A stretch of DNA of 64,000 nucleotides from Parelaphostrongylus tenuis (GCA_019055375.1 JAHQIW010007168.1:62001-126000), one strand, 5' to 3'; counted from the stretch's first letter, positions 10,770 to 24,040 are shown. Notes: generated by a model from the letters alone, not told the origin. Made by a program: numbers and translations.

Positions 10770-12744
10770 CAAAATCGTTAGAACAACGCTGCTGTTAAAT
10801 CGATTGGAAAATTGTATCATGACGTTGAAGTTCAAAAGTCTACATGCACTGACTATTTACGTCAACTCAAAGTACACTGCTTAGTTTGATAATGTCCAAA
10901 AGTAACACAAACATATTAATCGATGTGGTGCTCGTGTTATTTAGGGCAAAGTCACAATGTTTGAGAACCGTAAAATTGCTTTAATACATTCTGAAAATGA
11001 ATAGGAAGAACATATAACAACCTCAAACTCATCCCATTCGCTAGACCATCCTAGTTCATCGAAAAAACGTTTGATATACTGAAAAATGGCGGATAAATAG
11101 AATTGAAAAGGCTTTCACAACATTTGTACGTCATATAATCACAATTCACAAAAAGAAAAAAAATCCCGTGAGAAATGGAACAAGAACAAAGCATTTATGA
11201 ACGAGAAGATGAAATCAAACTTTGCAAGCCTGCGCAAAAGTACAGCTATCTTACTAAAAAAAGGCAAACACAGATGTATTAAACGTATTTAAAATCTACC
11301 TCTCCCACTTCTCGATGCTCCTTAGTTCCTACGACTCTGGGCACTAGTAAAGGCCTCAAAATTCGCTTGAAATCAGTTGTATTCATAAAATCTCGACAAA
11401 GACGAAGTGTAGAATTCACAGGCAAGCGCGATAACACATGAGAACGCTAAATCATATTGTATAATGAAAAGAAATCGAAAGAATTGAGTTACTAGATTCT
11501 CAACTATAAATGGAGAAGAAGATCAAACAATACATCTCAAATTACAAAGACTGGCACTTCAAGTCGAATAATCCTAAAGTCCAATATCGAAGAAACCTAA
11601 GGCATGTTTCTGAAAAGCTTAACAGAAGTTAGTAGGCCCGCTATCTGTGGCCAGGAATAATCTGGAAATGTCAAAATGCGAATGTACAACGGGTTCGCCT
11701 CCTCTGGAACATAGCAATTTAGGTCAATAAAGATCCGACTTTAGCATCCTAAAGCCCAATTTCGAAGAAACACATAGTAAATTATTCGTGGTAACCGCGC
11801 CAAAACGATCGAAAGATGATACCGCCATTATCAAATGCGCATTCAATTACCTCTAACAATATTTAATGAAGTAGAATGCATGACGTGACGCGAATCTCAG
11901 AGATTGATAAGAACCAACAGCTGTGTCCTTTTTATTACTTTTGGACTAAGATTCCTTGCAATTTAGCCAATAGCTCCCGCTTGAAGTAGATTGCTGTGTT
12001 TTAGCGTGCCCAGAAAAAAAGATCCGTAGCGAAACAAATGGATGATATAATACAGTAAGCCAAGTACCTGATTTGCTCTCCATTGTCCCCAAGCTATAGT
12101 TGAGATTGACAATGAAATCATCAGCAAAGCACCTGTGTACATTTCGTGGATCGTCAACTAAAACTCGCCAAGAGAACAATTTAACAGAAAACATCTTTGT
12201 AAAAAGAATGATAAATGAAAAAAATGTCTTTATAGAAGCGAAAGTACCGTTGAAGCACCAAACGAGGTGTTCGTATGACTGCTAATTTTCAAAACGATTC
12301 TAACAAAGTGGAAGTAAACGAAAAAATATGGAGAAAGCATGAAACCACTACATCTCTACTACGTTCACCATTCAACTATCTAGAGTGTCATGTAGAGAAC
12401 TGTGCATGAATTTCGAAAAAAGAGAAGTTCACCTTTTGAAAGGCGACCTGCACTTAACATCGGTATGGATTTCAATATCTAGCTGTATTGATAAGCTAAC
12501 GGAAAATTACAATAAAAGTTTAGTCTGCTGTGACTAACGATTTAGTTAAGAGCACATGTAGCGCAGTGATTAGAATCGCAATGTAAACGTGGTTACTGAT
12601 TAGATCCCGCGCTTTTAGCAGATTCACCAAACATTCTATCCCCTACGGGTCGCTAAAATGGCATCGAATTTGTCTCGGCGGACAGCCGTACTAAATTGGG
12701 TACTTTTGCCCTATCCGCACCCATACTGAGTCTCCCTTGGGTTC
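10770..12744. other. gene-free stretch with one half of an 87-bp direct repeat
   Basis: The block 11703-11789 (AACATAGCAATTTAGGTCA ... CGAAGAAACACA) recurs in the same orientation at 12748-12834 with few differences. A weaker relative lies near 11560-11605. No gene signal is seen. Confidence 0.5.
12545..12625 (+). other. degenerate tRNA-like SINE head (weak)
   Basis: It has an A-box-like TAGCGCAGTGATTAGAATCG and a B-box-like GATTAGATCCC about 35 bp further on, but no convincing acceptor stem. Confidence 0.25.
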
Positions 12745-12747
12745 TAT

Positions 12748-13990
12748 TCTGGAACATAGCAATTTAGGTCATTAAAAATCCGACTTTAGCATCCTAGAGC
12801 CCAATTTCGAAGAAACACACAGTGAATTATTGAACGCATTTTTGCTTTTCTTCAAAGTGTTAATAACCAGTCGAGAGCTTAAATCTCGAGAAATCGATTG
12901 GTGTTCTTTGATTTCTAGATGGCCTTTATACTGGACTGTAAGAAGAAAATAGAATTTTATTTCACACTCAAGCATTTTTGGCTGAGCAAAGCTTTTCCTC
13001 TACAAAATTAGTAACATTTCAATAGCTCAACTCTTAAGAACATCATAGTATAGTGGATTTTCCAAAGAAAAATTTTATTGAACAGCAACACTGAAGTTAA
13101 CATCGCATTTCACAGGCGGTGCGCATAAATTGCACGAGCATGTAATTAAATTTTGCTAGAATGGCATCAAGCCATTGCGCTCCTAATAACCATTCAATAG
13201 CTCCAATCTCTAGAAATTTAACAGCGAACTTTACTTCTAAAATCGATTTCTCAATATGCTGTGAGTTTAAAAATGAAAATGTGTTTTACACTTAAGAATT
13301 TTTCACTGGACAAAGCTTTTCTTCCATTCAGAGAATTTTCCCTATATAAAGGAATCGACACCAAACTATTAACACTCACCGCACCGTGGAAAAATCACCG
13401 TGACTTTCTTTTAGAATGATTTATTGTCGATTGCATGGCTTGCGGCTGTCACAGAGCAATGAAAGGCTTGAAATATGCAGTCAGGACGTAATAACTTTGA
13501 GTGAGGTCTCATTATAAATACTGAAAGGTTTTGTTACAATTCCTTTACTAATTAGTACTTGATAGTTCAAGTTTCGGAGAACTGAATACTATATTTAGTT
13601 TTTCAAAAATAAATTTATTGCGATGTAACGCTGAAATTACGATAGTGTTGCATACGCGGAGCTGCGCGATTGACGCGAAGCAATCCCACCCTAGTCGGCA
13701 AGAAATGCGTGTGCGAAGCTCAATATCATCTTGGCTGTAACAACGCACTTAAAAGTCTATACGAAAACCAAGCATACCACTAAAATCATTGCGATTTGTG
13801 CCCTCGAATGGTTATTGAAAGTCTGAGAGAAAAGCTTTGCCCAGCGTAAAATGCTTGACTGTGAAATAAAGCTTTATCTTACTGTTACAGCCCAATATAA
13901 AGGCCATTTAAAAAATAAAGTACAGCATTCAAAGCCGAGATTCAGGCCACCGAATAACTACTCAAACGTCAAAGAAGAGCTGAAAAAACG
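12748..13990. mobile_element. diverged J-type element(s)
   Basis: Blocks near 12840-13020, 13190-13330 and, inverted, 13830-13990 share GAAATAAARTTTTAT, ACTGT...TATAAAGGCCATTTA and GCTTTTC. The 13020-13110 and 13560-13650 blocks resemble each other. This looks like one large decayed inverted-repeat element. No terminal repeats could be fixed. Confidence 0.35.
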
Positions 13991-14558
13991 TTTTTTACAA
14001 AGAGCATTGGGAGCGGAAAGGGGAAAAGTACTCTATCACTGAGATCTCGCTAGTCTTCGCAAATCATAATTTTGACCAGAAATACATTCAACCTCTTAAT
14101 GATGCTATGAACGGAATCGAATGCATAGCGCATAGTCAGGGATTGACCATCGCCAAAAACTGCTCTTCCTTCCTATCTTTTGATGTTTCGAAACCTCCAC
14201 ATTCTTCAAAGCCGTAATGGTTAGGCATCGGATGTCCATGGCAATTATTCATTGCGACGTGTCAGTTGTCAACTTTTGTATTTCCACCAAACTAAGGATG
14301 AGCTCCTTCATTGAAATCGTACTACTCTCCTACCAACACAAGTCGACATAATACGACCACGATAAAGCACAATAATTACAATAAAAGCTGCTCTAAACTT
14401 CTGAGCCATGTGACTGCAGGTCCGCGGAAGATAAGGGATGATCCAAAAAGAGATTTCTAAGTTAATCACATTTTCATTACAGAAAAGAACAATTTAGTTC
14501 AAAATTACATTGCATGACAGCTGCGTGCTTTCCCTAAACATCCTACTGGAAACCTCAG
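13991..14558. other. no recognisable feature
   Basis: I see no coding or repeat signal. Confidence 0.4.
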
Positions 14559-14560
14559 TA

Positions 14561-14983
14561 ACAGGTTGTAGAAAAAGTCCTGTCGTATGGCCTGAGAAAA
14601 CGATTTTTACATATGTATTTCGTGTGAATTTGATCTCATCATAAAGCTCGTTCTCTTGAGCATAACAATATATCTATCATTTGTCTACACAGCCTTTAGA
14701 ATGAAAATGTTCAAGGAGGAAATTGTTCTGCTACTCCACCTCCACTACAAACTGGGCGTCAATGCTTCTGAAGCTCATCGACAAATCTGCAAGGCGACAA
14801 AATTTGCGATATTTGTACAGCTCAGCGTTGGTTCATGACATTCCAGATATGGGGCTGAAATGTATTGATGTGTTAACAAAATACTTCGGCCATTGATTTG
14901 TCTTTTGTTTTAGCTAATCGGTGTACAAAAAATTTTTTTCTTTGCATTTCGAAAATACGACAGAACCTTTTCTACAACGTCTG
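14561..14983 (+). mobile_element. mariner deletion derivative retaining the transposase HTH
   Basis: The terminal repeats are ACAGGTTGTAGAAAAAGTCC at 14561 and its diverged reverse complement GAACCTTTTCTACAACGTCTG at 14963-14983. A short ORF (14701-14838) starts MFKEEIVLLLHLHYKLG-x-NASEAHRQICKA, the first helix-turn-helix of a mariner transposase, and then runs straight to the 3' end. The catalytic D-D domain is absent. The same internally deleted form occurs at 43805-44191. Confidence 0.75.
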
Positions 14984-16639
14984 AACTGGAAGTTGCGAAA
15001 ATCAACTATTGATTTGGTCGGAACGATCCTCAGTCACGACATTCAAACTAGTTGGCATACAACAACAAACACAATTCTCTAGTACTAGTATAGCACCACT
15101 TATGCGCTTTGTACGAAATTGTCAATGTAGATAGAACATTGAATGAAAACAATAGTTATAGGAAACAAGTACGTTGACTAACGATATGAATATGTGACTA
15201 AGATTACAATGATGATGAAGAAAACGGAATGCCATGGTGTGGAAAGTTCCCCATTGAGAGATATAACGAATAGATTCCGTAACATCACTGAAACACCTTC
15301 CTGTAGAGAGATTTAATAGATACATTTTGCAACAGAGATACACTTTCCAAGAGTGTAAAAGCCCCTCTTATCCAACATTTGCCGGCTTCTCCCGGAACAG
15401 AATGGCGACCATATGAGGTAGGTTAAGGATATGACGTAAACATACTCTAGCAAGTTCTCTTGCTTATCACTTGATATAAACGTTTGAGAACATCAATTTA
15501 CTTGTTATGACATATATTCTACATGTATTTTCCGCATTCCGTGTGTTTTTTGAGGTGTTCTGCAACACACACGTGGTAGTTAGTTCCATCTCATACCGTG
15601 AGCAAATTACACCATTAGTCCTGGCATTAAGCACCAGAGCTGTCTAGGAAAATAAATAGCACTGACTTAATCGACCCCGTAGTTTCTCACAAGTTGCTGA
15701 TATAGGCCATATATGTAGTCAGTCATCTCCACAATGCTCATATGAGCCCGACAAGCATCTTGAATGGGTTGGATAAGTGGTTATAGTGCGGCAATTAGAG
15801 GTACCTTGGAAGATATACGAGGTCAGATCAATTTGATGACAACACCGGGACACTTGAAGATTCTGTAGACTGGTCAAGAGATGTACGTCTTTACAATTCA
15901 GGGTTTTCTCTCGCTTATATATTTCGTATTGCAACGTAAAAGAAACCTCATGAGTTTGTGATGAGCAGATTGTTAGCATAGTTGATAGCGTCACTTTTTG
16001 TTTATATAAAAACGCAATACTACTTTTTCAACAAGCCTTTCTCTTCGCATCATTTAGGTTATTTGAAGCTTATTCACAAGAGTACATGAACGAAACGATG
16101 ACCGCTTTTCACTCTATATTGCCTACTTCATCAATCAAGTGGGCCAATATCAAGCGAATCATGACTAAAAAGGGTATAAAAGTGCAATTTCACTTTCCAC
16201 TGAATAAGTTAACTATTAGAATAGAGTTAATCAATAGATAATAGAAAAATTCAAGAGCGATCGAAAACCTCTAATGGAGGAGAACACGTCTTTTACAACG
16301 ACACTGTAGTAAAAAGTAGTGTAAATTAGTATGAACCGAGAAATCAATCACTTCAGAACTAAGGTAAATCTTGAAAAAAACAGGCGTGATAGGTCACTGA
16401 AAGTGGACGACAAGAAACGTCTGAATGAAGGCTTGCTAGAAGAATCATCACTACTTCACTATACTTCAAAAAACGCCTCTTATTAAACAAAAAGAAAACA
16501 AAGAACATTCTCGTAACTGATGACACACATGTGATGGAAACACCAAACTAGTAGCATCACATATTCCTGTGTTACTGATATGATAGAGAAAAATGGACCG
16601 CTGGAGAAAGAATGGGATAAAAAGATTCTTAAATTCTTA
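14984..16639. other. gene-free stretch
   Basis: No supported gene. ATACGAGGTCAGATCAATTT at 15816 resembles the start of some mariner-like terminal repeats, but no partner end was found. Confidence 0.35.
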
Positions 16640-17240
16640 AAAATTAGACTGAATGTCTATTGCGAGGCTTTTAAAAACAGTCGATGTCATGGATCAACTT
16701 TCGCTCTACCAGTCGGATCCATCGACTGAGAAGTGGTGATGGCTACAGTGTCATTGTACACTGTGCCGTCAGCACATACGCCCCCTCCTTGCTAATATGC
16801 AGGGCTTAATGTGGGGAGTAGTAACTGACGAGGACGGCGAGACCTCGAAACGCCAATGTATGACCCTGGCGTACCGACACCGAGTAAGGCTTCAAACATT
16901 CTTAAAAATTAGATTGAATGTTTATTGCGAGGTTTTCAAATACAGTCGATGTCATGGATCAATTTCGCTCTACCAGCCGTGATCCAACGACTGAGAAGTG
17001 GTGATGGCACAGTGTCATTGTACGCTGTGCCGTCACCACATAAGGCTCCCTCCTTCCTACAATGCAGGGCTCATTGTGGGGCGTGGGTCACTGACGAGGA
17101 GGGCGAGACCTCCGAAACACCGGTGTATGGCCCTGGCGTACCAACCTCGAGTAAGGCTTTAAACAGTCTTGAAATTAGATTGAATGTTTATTGCGAGGTT
17201 CCAAAAACAGTCGATGCCATGGAATAGAACGACTGTGACA
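16640..17240 (+). repeat. tandem G-family repeat, ~265-bp unit, 2.2 copies
   Basis: The phrase GAATGTYTATTGCGAGG occurs at about 16649, 16915 and 17180. Each full unit contains GTCGATGTCATGGATCAA, GACTGAGAAGTGGTGATGG, a hairpin GGCACAGTGTCATTGTAC-GCTGTGCC, and CACTGACGAGGAGGGCGAGA followed by CCTCCGAAACACCGG. Related units lie at 50655-51175 in head-to-head orientation. No coding frame is conserved between units. Confidence 0.8.
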
Positions 17241-18400
17241 TTGACATGTTCAAGGCAATGTTGAGTAAACACTAGGAAAAACCCCTTACTTGACTCTGAG
17301 AAATCTCTTCAAAAACCAAAAAAGGGGAATTATGTACACTCAGCTAACTTTTCGTATCAATAAATTGCTTTTGCGGTAGATTTTTAACTTCCTGGTACAG
17401 TGATTCTCTCGTAAGCCGTGATGCGCAGAATTAGTGTACAAGACTAACTATACGGCATCAAAAAGTTCTGTCTGTTAATCATGAAAACATCCACAGGAAG
17501 TGAATACAGCTAATGTTCATCTTTTTTTTTCTTCTAATAAACTTCAATTTGCAAACACTGGACGAGTAAAAAAGAGACTTTTTGGGTGGTGATTCCAAAA
17601 ACGAGAAACAGACTGAAATCAAATTGTGAAAGTGTGGTATAAGATTCTTCCGCCATTATGCTGAAGCTATTCCTATTCTAGACTGAAGGAATACGAATTT
17701 ATTGCCATATTGGGAATTAACGGTGAACAAAACCAATAGCTTTCCTCCTTCGCCCTACCCACTCACCAGCCACCCTCATTGGAAGGAAGTCCTTTTATAT
17801 CATGAAAACATCCATGAAATTGAATGTTGTGTTAACTTTTTTGAAGAAGGTACAACTTCGAAACATTGGACTAATAAGAAAAACACTTCTTTAGTAGTAA
17901 TTTCAAAAAAGAGAAACAGAACAAAGATGAAGTCAAATCGTTAAATCATACTCTTAGATTTTTTGCTATCATTGCTAAACCTACTCCTGCTTTGATAAAG
18001 ACCATATCCTTTTATGAGGTCTGTTATGGCATTTATAAACTGCTAAACACATGTTTCGGCCTCAATCAGTAACACTATATAAATTCCATAACAGATCTTA
18101 TGAAAGGCTCAAGATATGTTATCACATTATATATGGTGCTTTGAGTGAAGTCTATAAAATCAGTCGAATGTAAAGGTCGAAGTTAATGGTTTATTGGGGA
18201 CCAGGGGTAAACAAAACGAGCAGCTCTCGTCCTTCATCCTATCCACCCACCACCACACGCCTCAATGGATAAACGTTGGCGCAGGTGGGAAAATAAATGC
18301 ACAATGATGACGTGCAAGTCCAAACGCTTCCGAACGGACAGTATTCCAAATAGAACCCAATTAGGGAAAGGACCATGTGATAACGGATCAATTTCAATAT
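17241..18400. repeat. diverged duplicated blocks plus a short MITE-like hairpin
   Basis: The block from ATCATGAAAACATCCA at 17476 to the CCTATTC/CCTACTCCTGC words recurs from 17798 to 18000 with heavy divergence. The block at 17695-17790 (TTATTG...AACAAAAC...CACCCTCAT) recurs near 18188-18265. A hairpin pairs TTTATGAGGTCTGTTATGG (18009) with CCATAACAGATCTTATGAAA (18088) around ATGTTTCGGCCTCAATCAGT. Confidence 0.5.
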
Positions 18401-19183
18401 CTCAAAATGAGATCGTACGGATAAATAAGAAAATGATTTCTAGAAGAACTCTGTGGGTAAGCAAAAAACACGATTTGATGATGGAGATTGAGATGAAAGA
18501 TTTTCATAAAAGGATTAATGAATGAGGGTTTCTTGTCTTATACCAGGACGATACACAGTAAAAAAAAATTTGGGTGCTATTGTTATGACCTACAAATTGG
18601 CAAAGACTCTACACAAAAATATCTCGATTCCAATTTCCGCTTCGAAATAAGTATTCTTTCTCCTCATTTTTGTAAAACTTGCACTACGACGAAGGAGCAA
18701 TACTGAGAACGTAACTGTACTAATAAACTATTTAGAAGTGAATGCGGCATGAGAACAACACGGAAGTCCTAGGAAAGAATCAATAGGAACTGTCAATAAC
18801 GAGGAAGAATAAGGAAGAAATCGAGACAAGAATTCAAAATGAAGTACTAAGAAAAGCGAATGCGTGAAAGACATGGGAGATAGGCCAAAAACTAGAAAAA
18901 TTGACAACATAGTGTTATAGTACTCACCATATTCTATTTAATGATGACGATTGGAATCCAATAGCACGGATTTAGGTGAATAGCACTTAGTCCTTCCCGA
19001 AGTGAATGCTATCAATATTGTGAAACATTCCCATTGATGGCAGACCCTTTCGCAATCCTGACAATAACTATATAGCCAGCCATTTCACGTCTCCACACAT
19101 TTGTAATATTCGCTTAATGTATATGAATCACAACACCATATACAGACCAGTTCCCGTCTTCCAAACGGCTGTTAGTATACTCT
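18401..19183. other. no recognisable feature
   Basis: No supported gene or repeat. Confidence 0.35.
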
Positions 19184-19470
19184 GTGAGAATGTTTGAAGG
19201 CTTTTCAAGATTGGTACGTCAGTGGCTTGATTACGTTTCGCCCTAAGTACCCGCTTTATCAGTGCCACTGGCCCCACACTGAACCCTACTTCATATCAGA
19301 CATAAGGAGATGTTAGGTGATAGCACATGACAGTGTGTTATCACCATTTTTTTCACCCGACGACTTACGGCTGGTAGTGAATATGTAGACATACTTCCAT
19401 TGGACTGTTTGAACGTAAGCCAACGTTCACCACGTATCAACCTCGACAAGGCTTCAAACATTCTCACAGA
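19184..19470. mobile_element. D/G-related MITE with terminal inverted repeats
   Basis: GTGAGAATGTTTGAAGGCTT at 19181 is matched in reverse complement by AAGGCTTCAAACATTCTCAC at 19449-19468. Between them lie ACGTTTCGCCC...TATCAGTGCCA and GACTTACGGCTGGTA, phrases also seen in D and G repeats. Confidence 0.65.
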
Positions 19471-20019
19471 CTCTATTGAATCTCTGTATCTGACGCCTGA
19501 GAACAGTTCATTGGTAGGAAGTTTGCTAATAACTTTTGCCAGGTAAAAAATACACACGTCTAAAACGAACTTTCGAAGGTTCCTAGTCAGCAAGAAACTG
19601 CTGTACTTAATCGTTCTCGCATATATCAGACTTTAACGATCAGACAAGACAAAAACAAATTCCATCACGTCATTCTGTAGAAAAAGGAGATCTACGCATT
19701 GCTTAGCAGAATTCCTCATTAAGCGACTTGTGAAAGAATTGACCTCAATTACGTACTGTAGTGGACTACCAACGATGCTACACTTGACTCCACACCTCCA
19801 TAACCTCCATTATTTCTCTCTATTAGAACCAAATAGCAAAAAAATGAAATTTCCCGGATATGTAATAAAACCACGAGATAGATGCTGGTTCTTGAATTCA
19901 CCCATATAAGATCTTGAACATTTACTAGACTGGTTCATGGTAAAGCGATTTACACATCGTTAGAAACCTGTCGTTCAATAGTAAAACAAAGTCCTGGATA
20001 AATGTGGTTTTGCTGCATA
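19471..20019. other. no recognisable feature
   Basis: No supported feature. Confidence 0.35.
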
Positions 20020-20440
20020 TCATTTTAATGCGCATTTTTCGCTCTATATTTTGATGCTAATGACGTTTGACATGTGCTGAAGAACTTAACGTTAATTAGT
20101 CTACTCTCCCACCATTTGGACCAGATGAGGTGAGCGAAAAAAATTGATGCAAAAGTAATGGCGGTTCTTTATGGTCAGTCGCAGAACGAACGCTTCAAAA
20201 GGCTGAAGAATTGAGCTAAGGTTTATTGCCTCGTCCTCCATATTCGTCGGACCTCGCGCCCACCAACTACCACTTTTTCAAGCTTCTCGATAACATCTTA
20301 CAGAGGAAAACGCCTCCAAAATCGATAGAATGCAGAAAAAGCTTTCCAAGAGTTTGTCAAATACCGAGACGTCAGTTTCTAAGCTATAGGAGTAAAGAAA
20401 CTCATTTCTCTCTAGCAAAAAATGTGTTGATTTTAATGGC
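20020..20440 (+). mobile_element. mariner remnant: 5' UTR joined to transposase C-terminus
   Basis: 20226-20440 reads PPYSSDLAPTNYHFFKLLDN then ILQRKTPP and a degenerate C-terminus, matching the mariner block PPYSPDLAPSDYHFFKxLDNFL that follows the second catalytic Asp. Upstream, 20020-20090 resembles the mariner leader at 40-115. The N-terminal and central transposase are missing, so this is an internal deletion. Confidence 0.7.
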
Positions 20441-20751
20441 TCCTATTTTGATTAACAAAGATGTTCTTGAGCATAATTATCATAACTTAAGATTCACAGT
20501 CCGAAACCACGCTTACTTCTGCACCAGCCAGATACTGCACCTACTACCTGGATAGCGGATTAAGTGAAAATGCGCCAACAGTTATTACCGAATATGTTTA
20601 AGAATTCCCGAACTGGAACAAAATTGAACTTTTCAATTAGCTTTGACAAAAAAAAAACAATTTGAAGTTCGTAGATATTCGCGTCACTTCATAATAATTT
20701 TCACAATACAGTATTTGTAAATCCTTATATGGACGTCTTTTCTCAATCCCA
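20441..20751. other. no recognisable feature
   Basis: Nothing supported. Confidence 0.35.
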
Positions 20752-21030
20752 AGTGCCACGGGGCGGGATAGAACCAGTAGTGATGCTTCGACTTCTGATG
20801 TTTTCCCCAACACCGTCTGAAGTCAGTCAACTAAATACCCTGACAACGCCTTAGCTCAGCTACCTCCGAGACTGTAAGGGAGAGTTGTCTTCATCTTCTA
20901 CGCCATTCATGAAGAAGATGAATTCTTAAACCTCAGCCGAAGCAAATGCTCGAAGACCTTTGTAGAGGATGAATGCAAGGAAACGAATCGAATACAAGAA
21001 GTGCTGGAATCCGCAAGATTAATGTGGTGA
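20752..21030 (+). mobile_element. diverged SINE-B copy
   Basis: It has the order CCCCAACACCGTCTG, CAGCTACCTCCGAGACTG, AAACGAATCGAATACAAGAA and GTGCTGGAATCCGCAAGATT. The last phrase is the SINE-B 3' end (AGTACTGGGATCCGCACRGT). Confidence 0.5.
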
Positions 21031-21376
21031 CAGGTTATGTATAGAAAAATAAATAGACCCCAAACTCAATTGAGTCACCATTATATAACAAAGCTTCTCA
21101 TTAGATTTCACTACCAATTCCTTATTAGTTCAAATGAAATGAACTGCAGGACAGATTCCAAAACACTCGATTCTGTTCAGCCAAGCATATATCTCATAAC
21201 CTTAGAATTGAAGCACGAACATATCTCAACTGCATACCGCTACTACTAACGCGTCGATAATCAGCCGATACCATCGCTAACCACTTTACTACGGCCAAAA
21301 TGATACTGAAAGGTTTTCAATACGACACTATCTACTACTTAGAGAAAAACAGCATACTGATCGATGTCATTTTGAG

Positions 21377-21580
21377 CTATATTCCATTTTCAAAGTTTAG
21401 CTTCACAGGAATAAGACGAAACAGAAAGTAATAGCGTAGAAACATCCGAAAAAACAGATGGTGGTGAACCTTCCGGACAAGGCCAATAGTCATGACGCAC
21501 ATCTTCGGAAAATGTAAACGACAACTACACAGAGAAGCTCTATTAACAAGTTCGCGGCGAATTACGTCTACGGACGCCAT
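21377..21580 (-). CDS. candidate first exon or short ORF, unknown
   Basis: A 67-codon frame starts MASVDVIRRELVNRASL. Its ATG lies in a good context (GGAAAATGG), four bases after TTTTTGGCAG, which could serve as a trans-splice acceptor. The second half (KVHHHLFFRMFLRYYFLF) looks like chance reading into non-coding DNA, so only ~40 codons may be real. I recognise no family and found no downstream exon. Confidence 0.22.
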   Translation of the reverse strand: MASVDVIRRELVNRASLCSCRLHFPKMCVMTIGLVRKVHHHLFFRMFLRYYFLFRLIPVKLNFENGI

Positions 21581-21599
21581 TTTCCTGCCAAAAATTTAT

Positions 21600-24040
21600 T
21601 ATGCTTTAGAGAATTTCTTCCTTAGACTTAATGTTATCAATTTATAGCCTGTCCTATGCGGATCTAAAACTGCAACAGGCCCAAGGAATGCTGTCTCCTT
21701 GATGGCTTTTCGCTTGATTATTCAAGAAAAACCTGACGCCTCCCTCTACTTAAACATAGCTATTTGACAGGCGCAGAGAGCTTTTAGCTACGTCTAGATG
21801 ATAATCATCGAGAACACTTCAGAGTGGCTAGGTGTTCACAGAGTAAACATCCATAAATATGTTCGGATAGAGTTTGTTATGAGCAGCTATAAACTCTTTT
21901 CAGTACAACCATAACTGATGTATCAAGGGTTTTCTCAAAAAAAATTTTGGGTAAAACAGTTGGATACAATTATTAGCTATCACTCGGCAACGGAATTAAC
22001 CTGGTGAACACAGGCCAGTACTGGACTCAGTTTTACTGAATCAGCGATCAAAACCCGATGTTTCAACTTTGTCGAACTTGGTCTAGAGACAAGTAAGGTA
22101 AGCCTTGGTCAGTGCGGTGCATAGCACGTGAATCCCCGGAGACGGTAATCGCGCGTTCTAAGCCCACTCAAAATTCCGAGTTCTGCTCGTATTTCGGCAT
22201 CCTTTTAGGTTCTAATTCGCTCGTACCTTGTCATGAAGAAAAATTAGCAGAGATAAAAATCAGAACATTGTAATGGATAACTTTCTTTCCGACAAACTAT
22301 ATATTACCTTTTCTTTTTTTCACTTTTAATATGAAGGCATAGATGTTTGTAAGCAGTACATTAAAACGTGTATTGAGGAAAACTAACATTTTGATGCACA
22401 CTTGCTGACTTTGAATATGTCCCTATTGAATAGAATATGATAGAAGATATAAACGATAGAATAATTCAACTACGAGCATCAAGAACCACACTAGTATAGT
22501 CACAAATTTATGTGATTATCTTAACAATAACAACTGCTTGTAGTTATACACGCCTAAACTGGCGTGAACATTTCAACAACATATAAAAAGAAATTGAATA
22601 AACAATTACATCGCAACAATCCAATGTAGAAGCAACAGCGATACTAGTTCAATCATTAGAGTACATGATAACCGGCATAGAACCGCACTATAATATGAAG
22701 GCCTTCGCTTAGTTGCCTCACTAAAGATAGGCACACCTGACGACTCAGATCACATATTTGTTCAATAAAAGAAATTTTTTTAACTGTAAGAGCTCACTGA
22801 AGAGATTGAACAGCGAACTGTGACGAGACGAGAGAAAATTGGGCCACAATTTGATCGATAATCCATGAGAATTTCAGGAATTCACTCAAGCTAACGTGGT
22901 ATAGGAAGAGAACGGGTGTTAGGTTAGGCGATACCCTAGTAGAAGCTGAAGTATACAGAGACAAATCTAACTCTCAAAACAACGATAAGTATGGCCACTT
23001 ATAATCATGGAACAATAATGATACATTATATCTTGACGTTTACTGATATTTCATCGCTAAAGCATGATTTAACAAAGATGTATAGCATAAATCTGAGATA
23101 CTAGCATTTTACCAGGATTTATGAAAGCTAATTTGTCTGTAAAACTTCGCACACTATCCAAAAACCACCTTCTAATCACAGTTAAAACTTCTCAATCACG
23201 ATAAGTCTTGGATGGTTGCGAGGATTCCTAAACGTAGTAATTTGAACTATAGCTTAAATGAGCTTTATTTCCTTCACTATTATAAAAACCTCTTCACAGT
23301 TGTCTAAGTCGCTGTCCATTAAGTTACAGCCGACTTTAGTAAGCACACCGATACGAACTGCCCACCGCGCGGAGATCAATGTTACGTGCATGGCGCACGC
23401 GGTCTCGAAAGGGTTCACACGTATCGGAGAGCGCTTTTTTCCGTTCAATTGGAGTGCAACATCTGAGTACGCCTGTTTCAGTGTACATTTTCTGTGGGAC
23501 TCGTGAAAAGTGAGGTCCACTGGGTTTTTTCAAGGCGATCGTTCACTTTAACACTTTGTGCAAAAAAAACCACTAACAGCTACAATTAGTGGTAACTTAT
23601 AGGGCAGCATTTGAAAAGCTCAATAGTCTAAATCTACAAATCAACATTTTAATTATTGAACGTTTGACATGTAGCCTTCTGATCACAATTAGGTTAGAAA
23701 AAGTTAAGTTAGTGCTTTCTTCCTAAGCAGACAGATGGTAGTCAATATCAAGATCTATTAAATGCTGGCTGACGCGTTGGCTGCTTCGTAAACACTTTTC
23801 TTCCAAGTACTGCACTCGAAACTTTCAACAAAGAAAAATACACGACGATTCTCTTGAGGATTACTTATATTACGAAATACGGAAAGGAAACCACAGTTCT
23901 CGCAACACAGTGATATATTGGCTCTTTTGGGAACTAAGATGCGTTCCCTGGGCATTTTTTTTTTGCAATAATTCGTATATCGCAACAACGAAGTGAACTA
24001 CCGAGCAACCGAAAATCAAAAAAGAGATGATTAATCAGTT
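21600..24040. other. 2.4-kb gene-free stretch
   Basis: AT-rich. Both strands are open for ~80 codons at 23254-23520 around a GC-richer patch, but neither frame looks like a protein family and no SINE head is visible. I see nothing else. Confidence 0.35.

Noticed and set aside
23254..23533. Overlapping ORFs on both strands as a gene
   Set aside because: Neither frame resembles a protein family, no splice context supports them, and both are open because of a local GC-richer patch.
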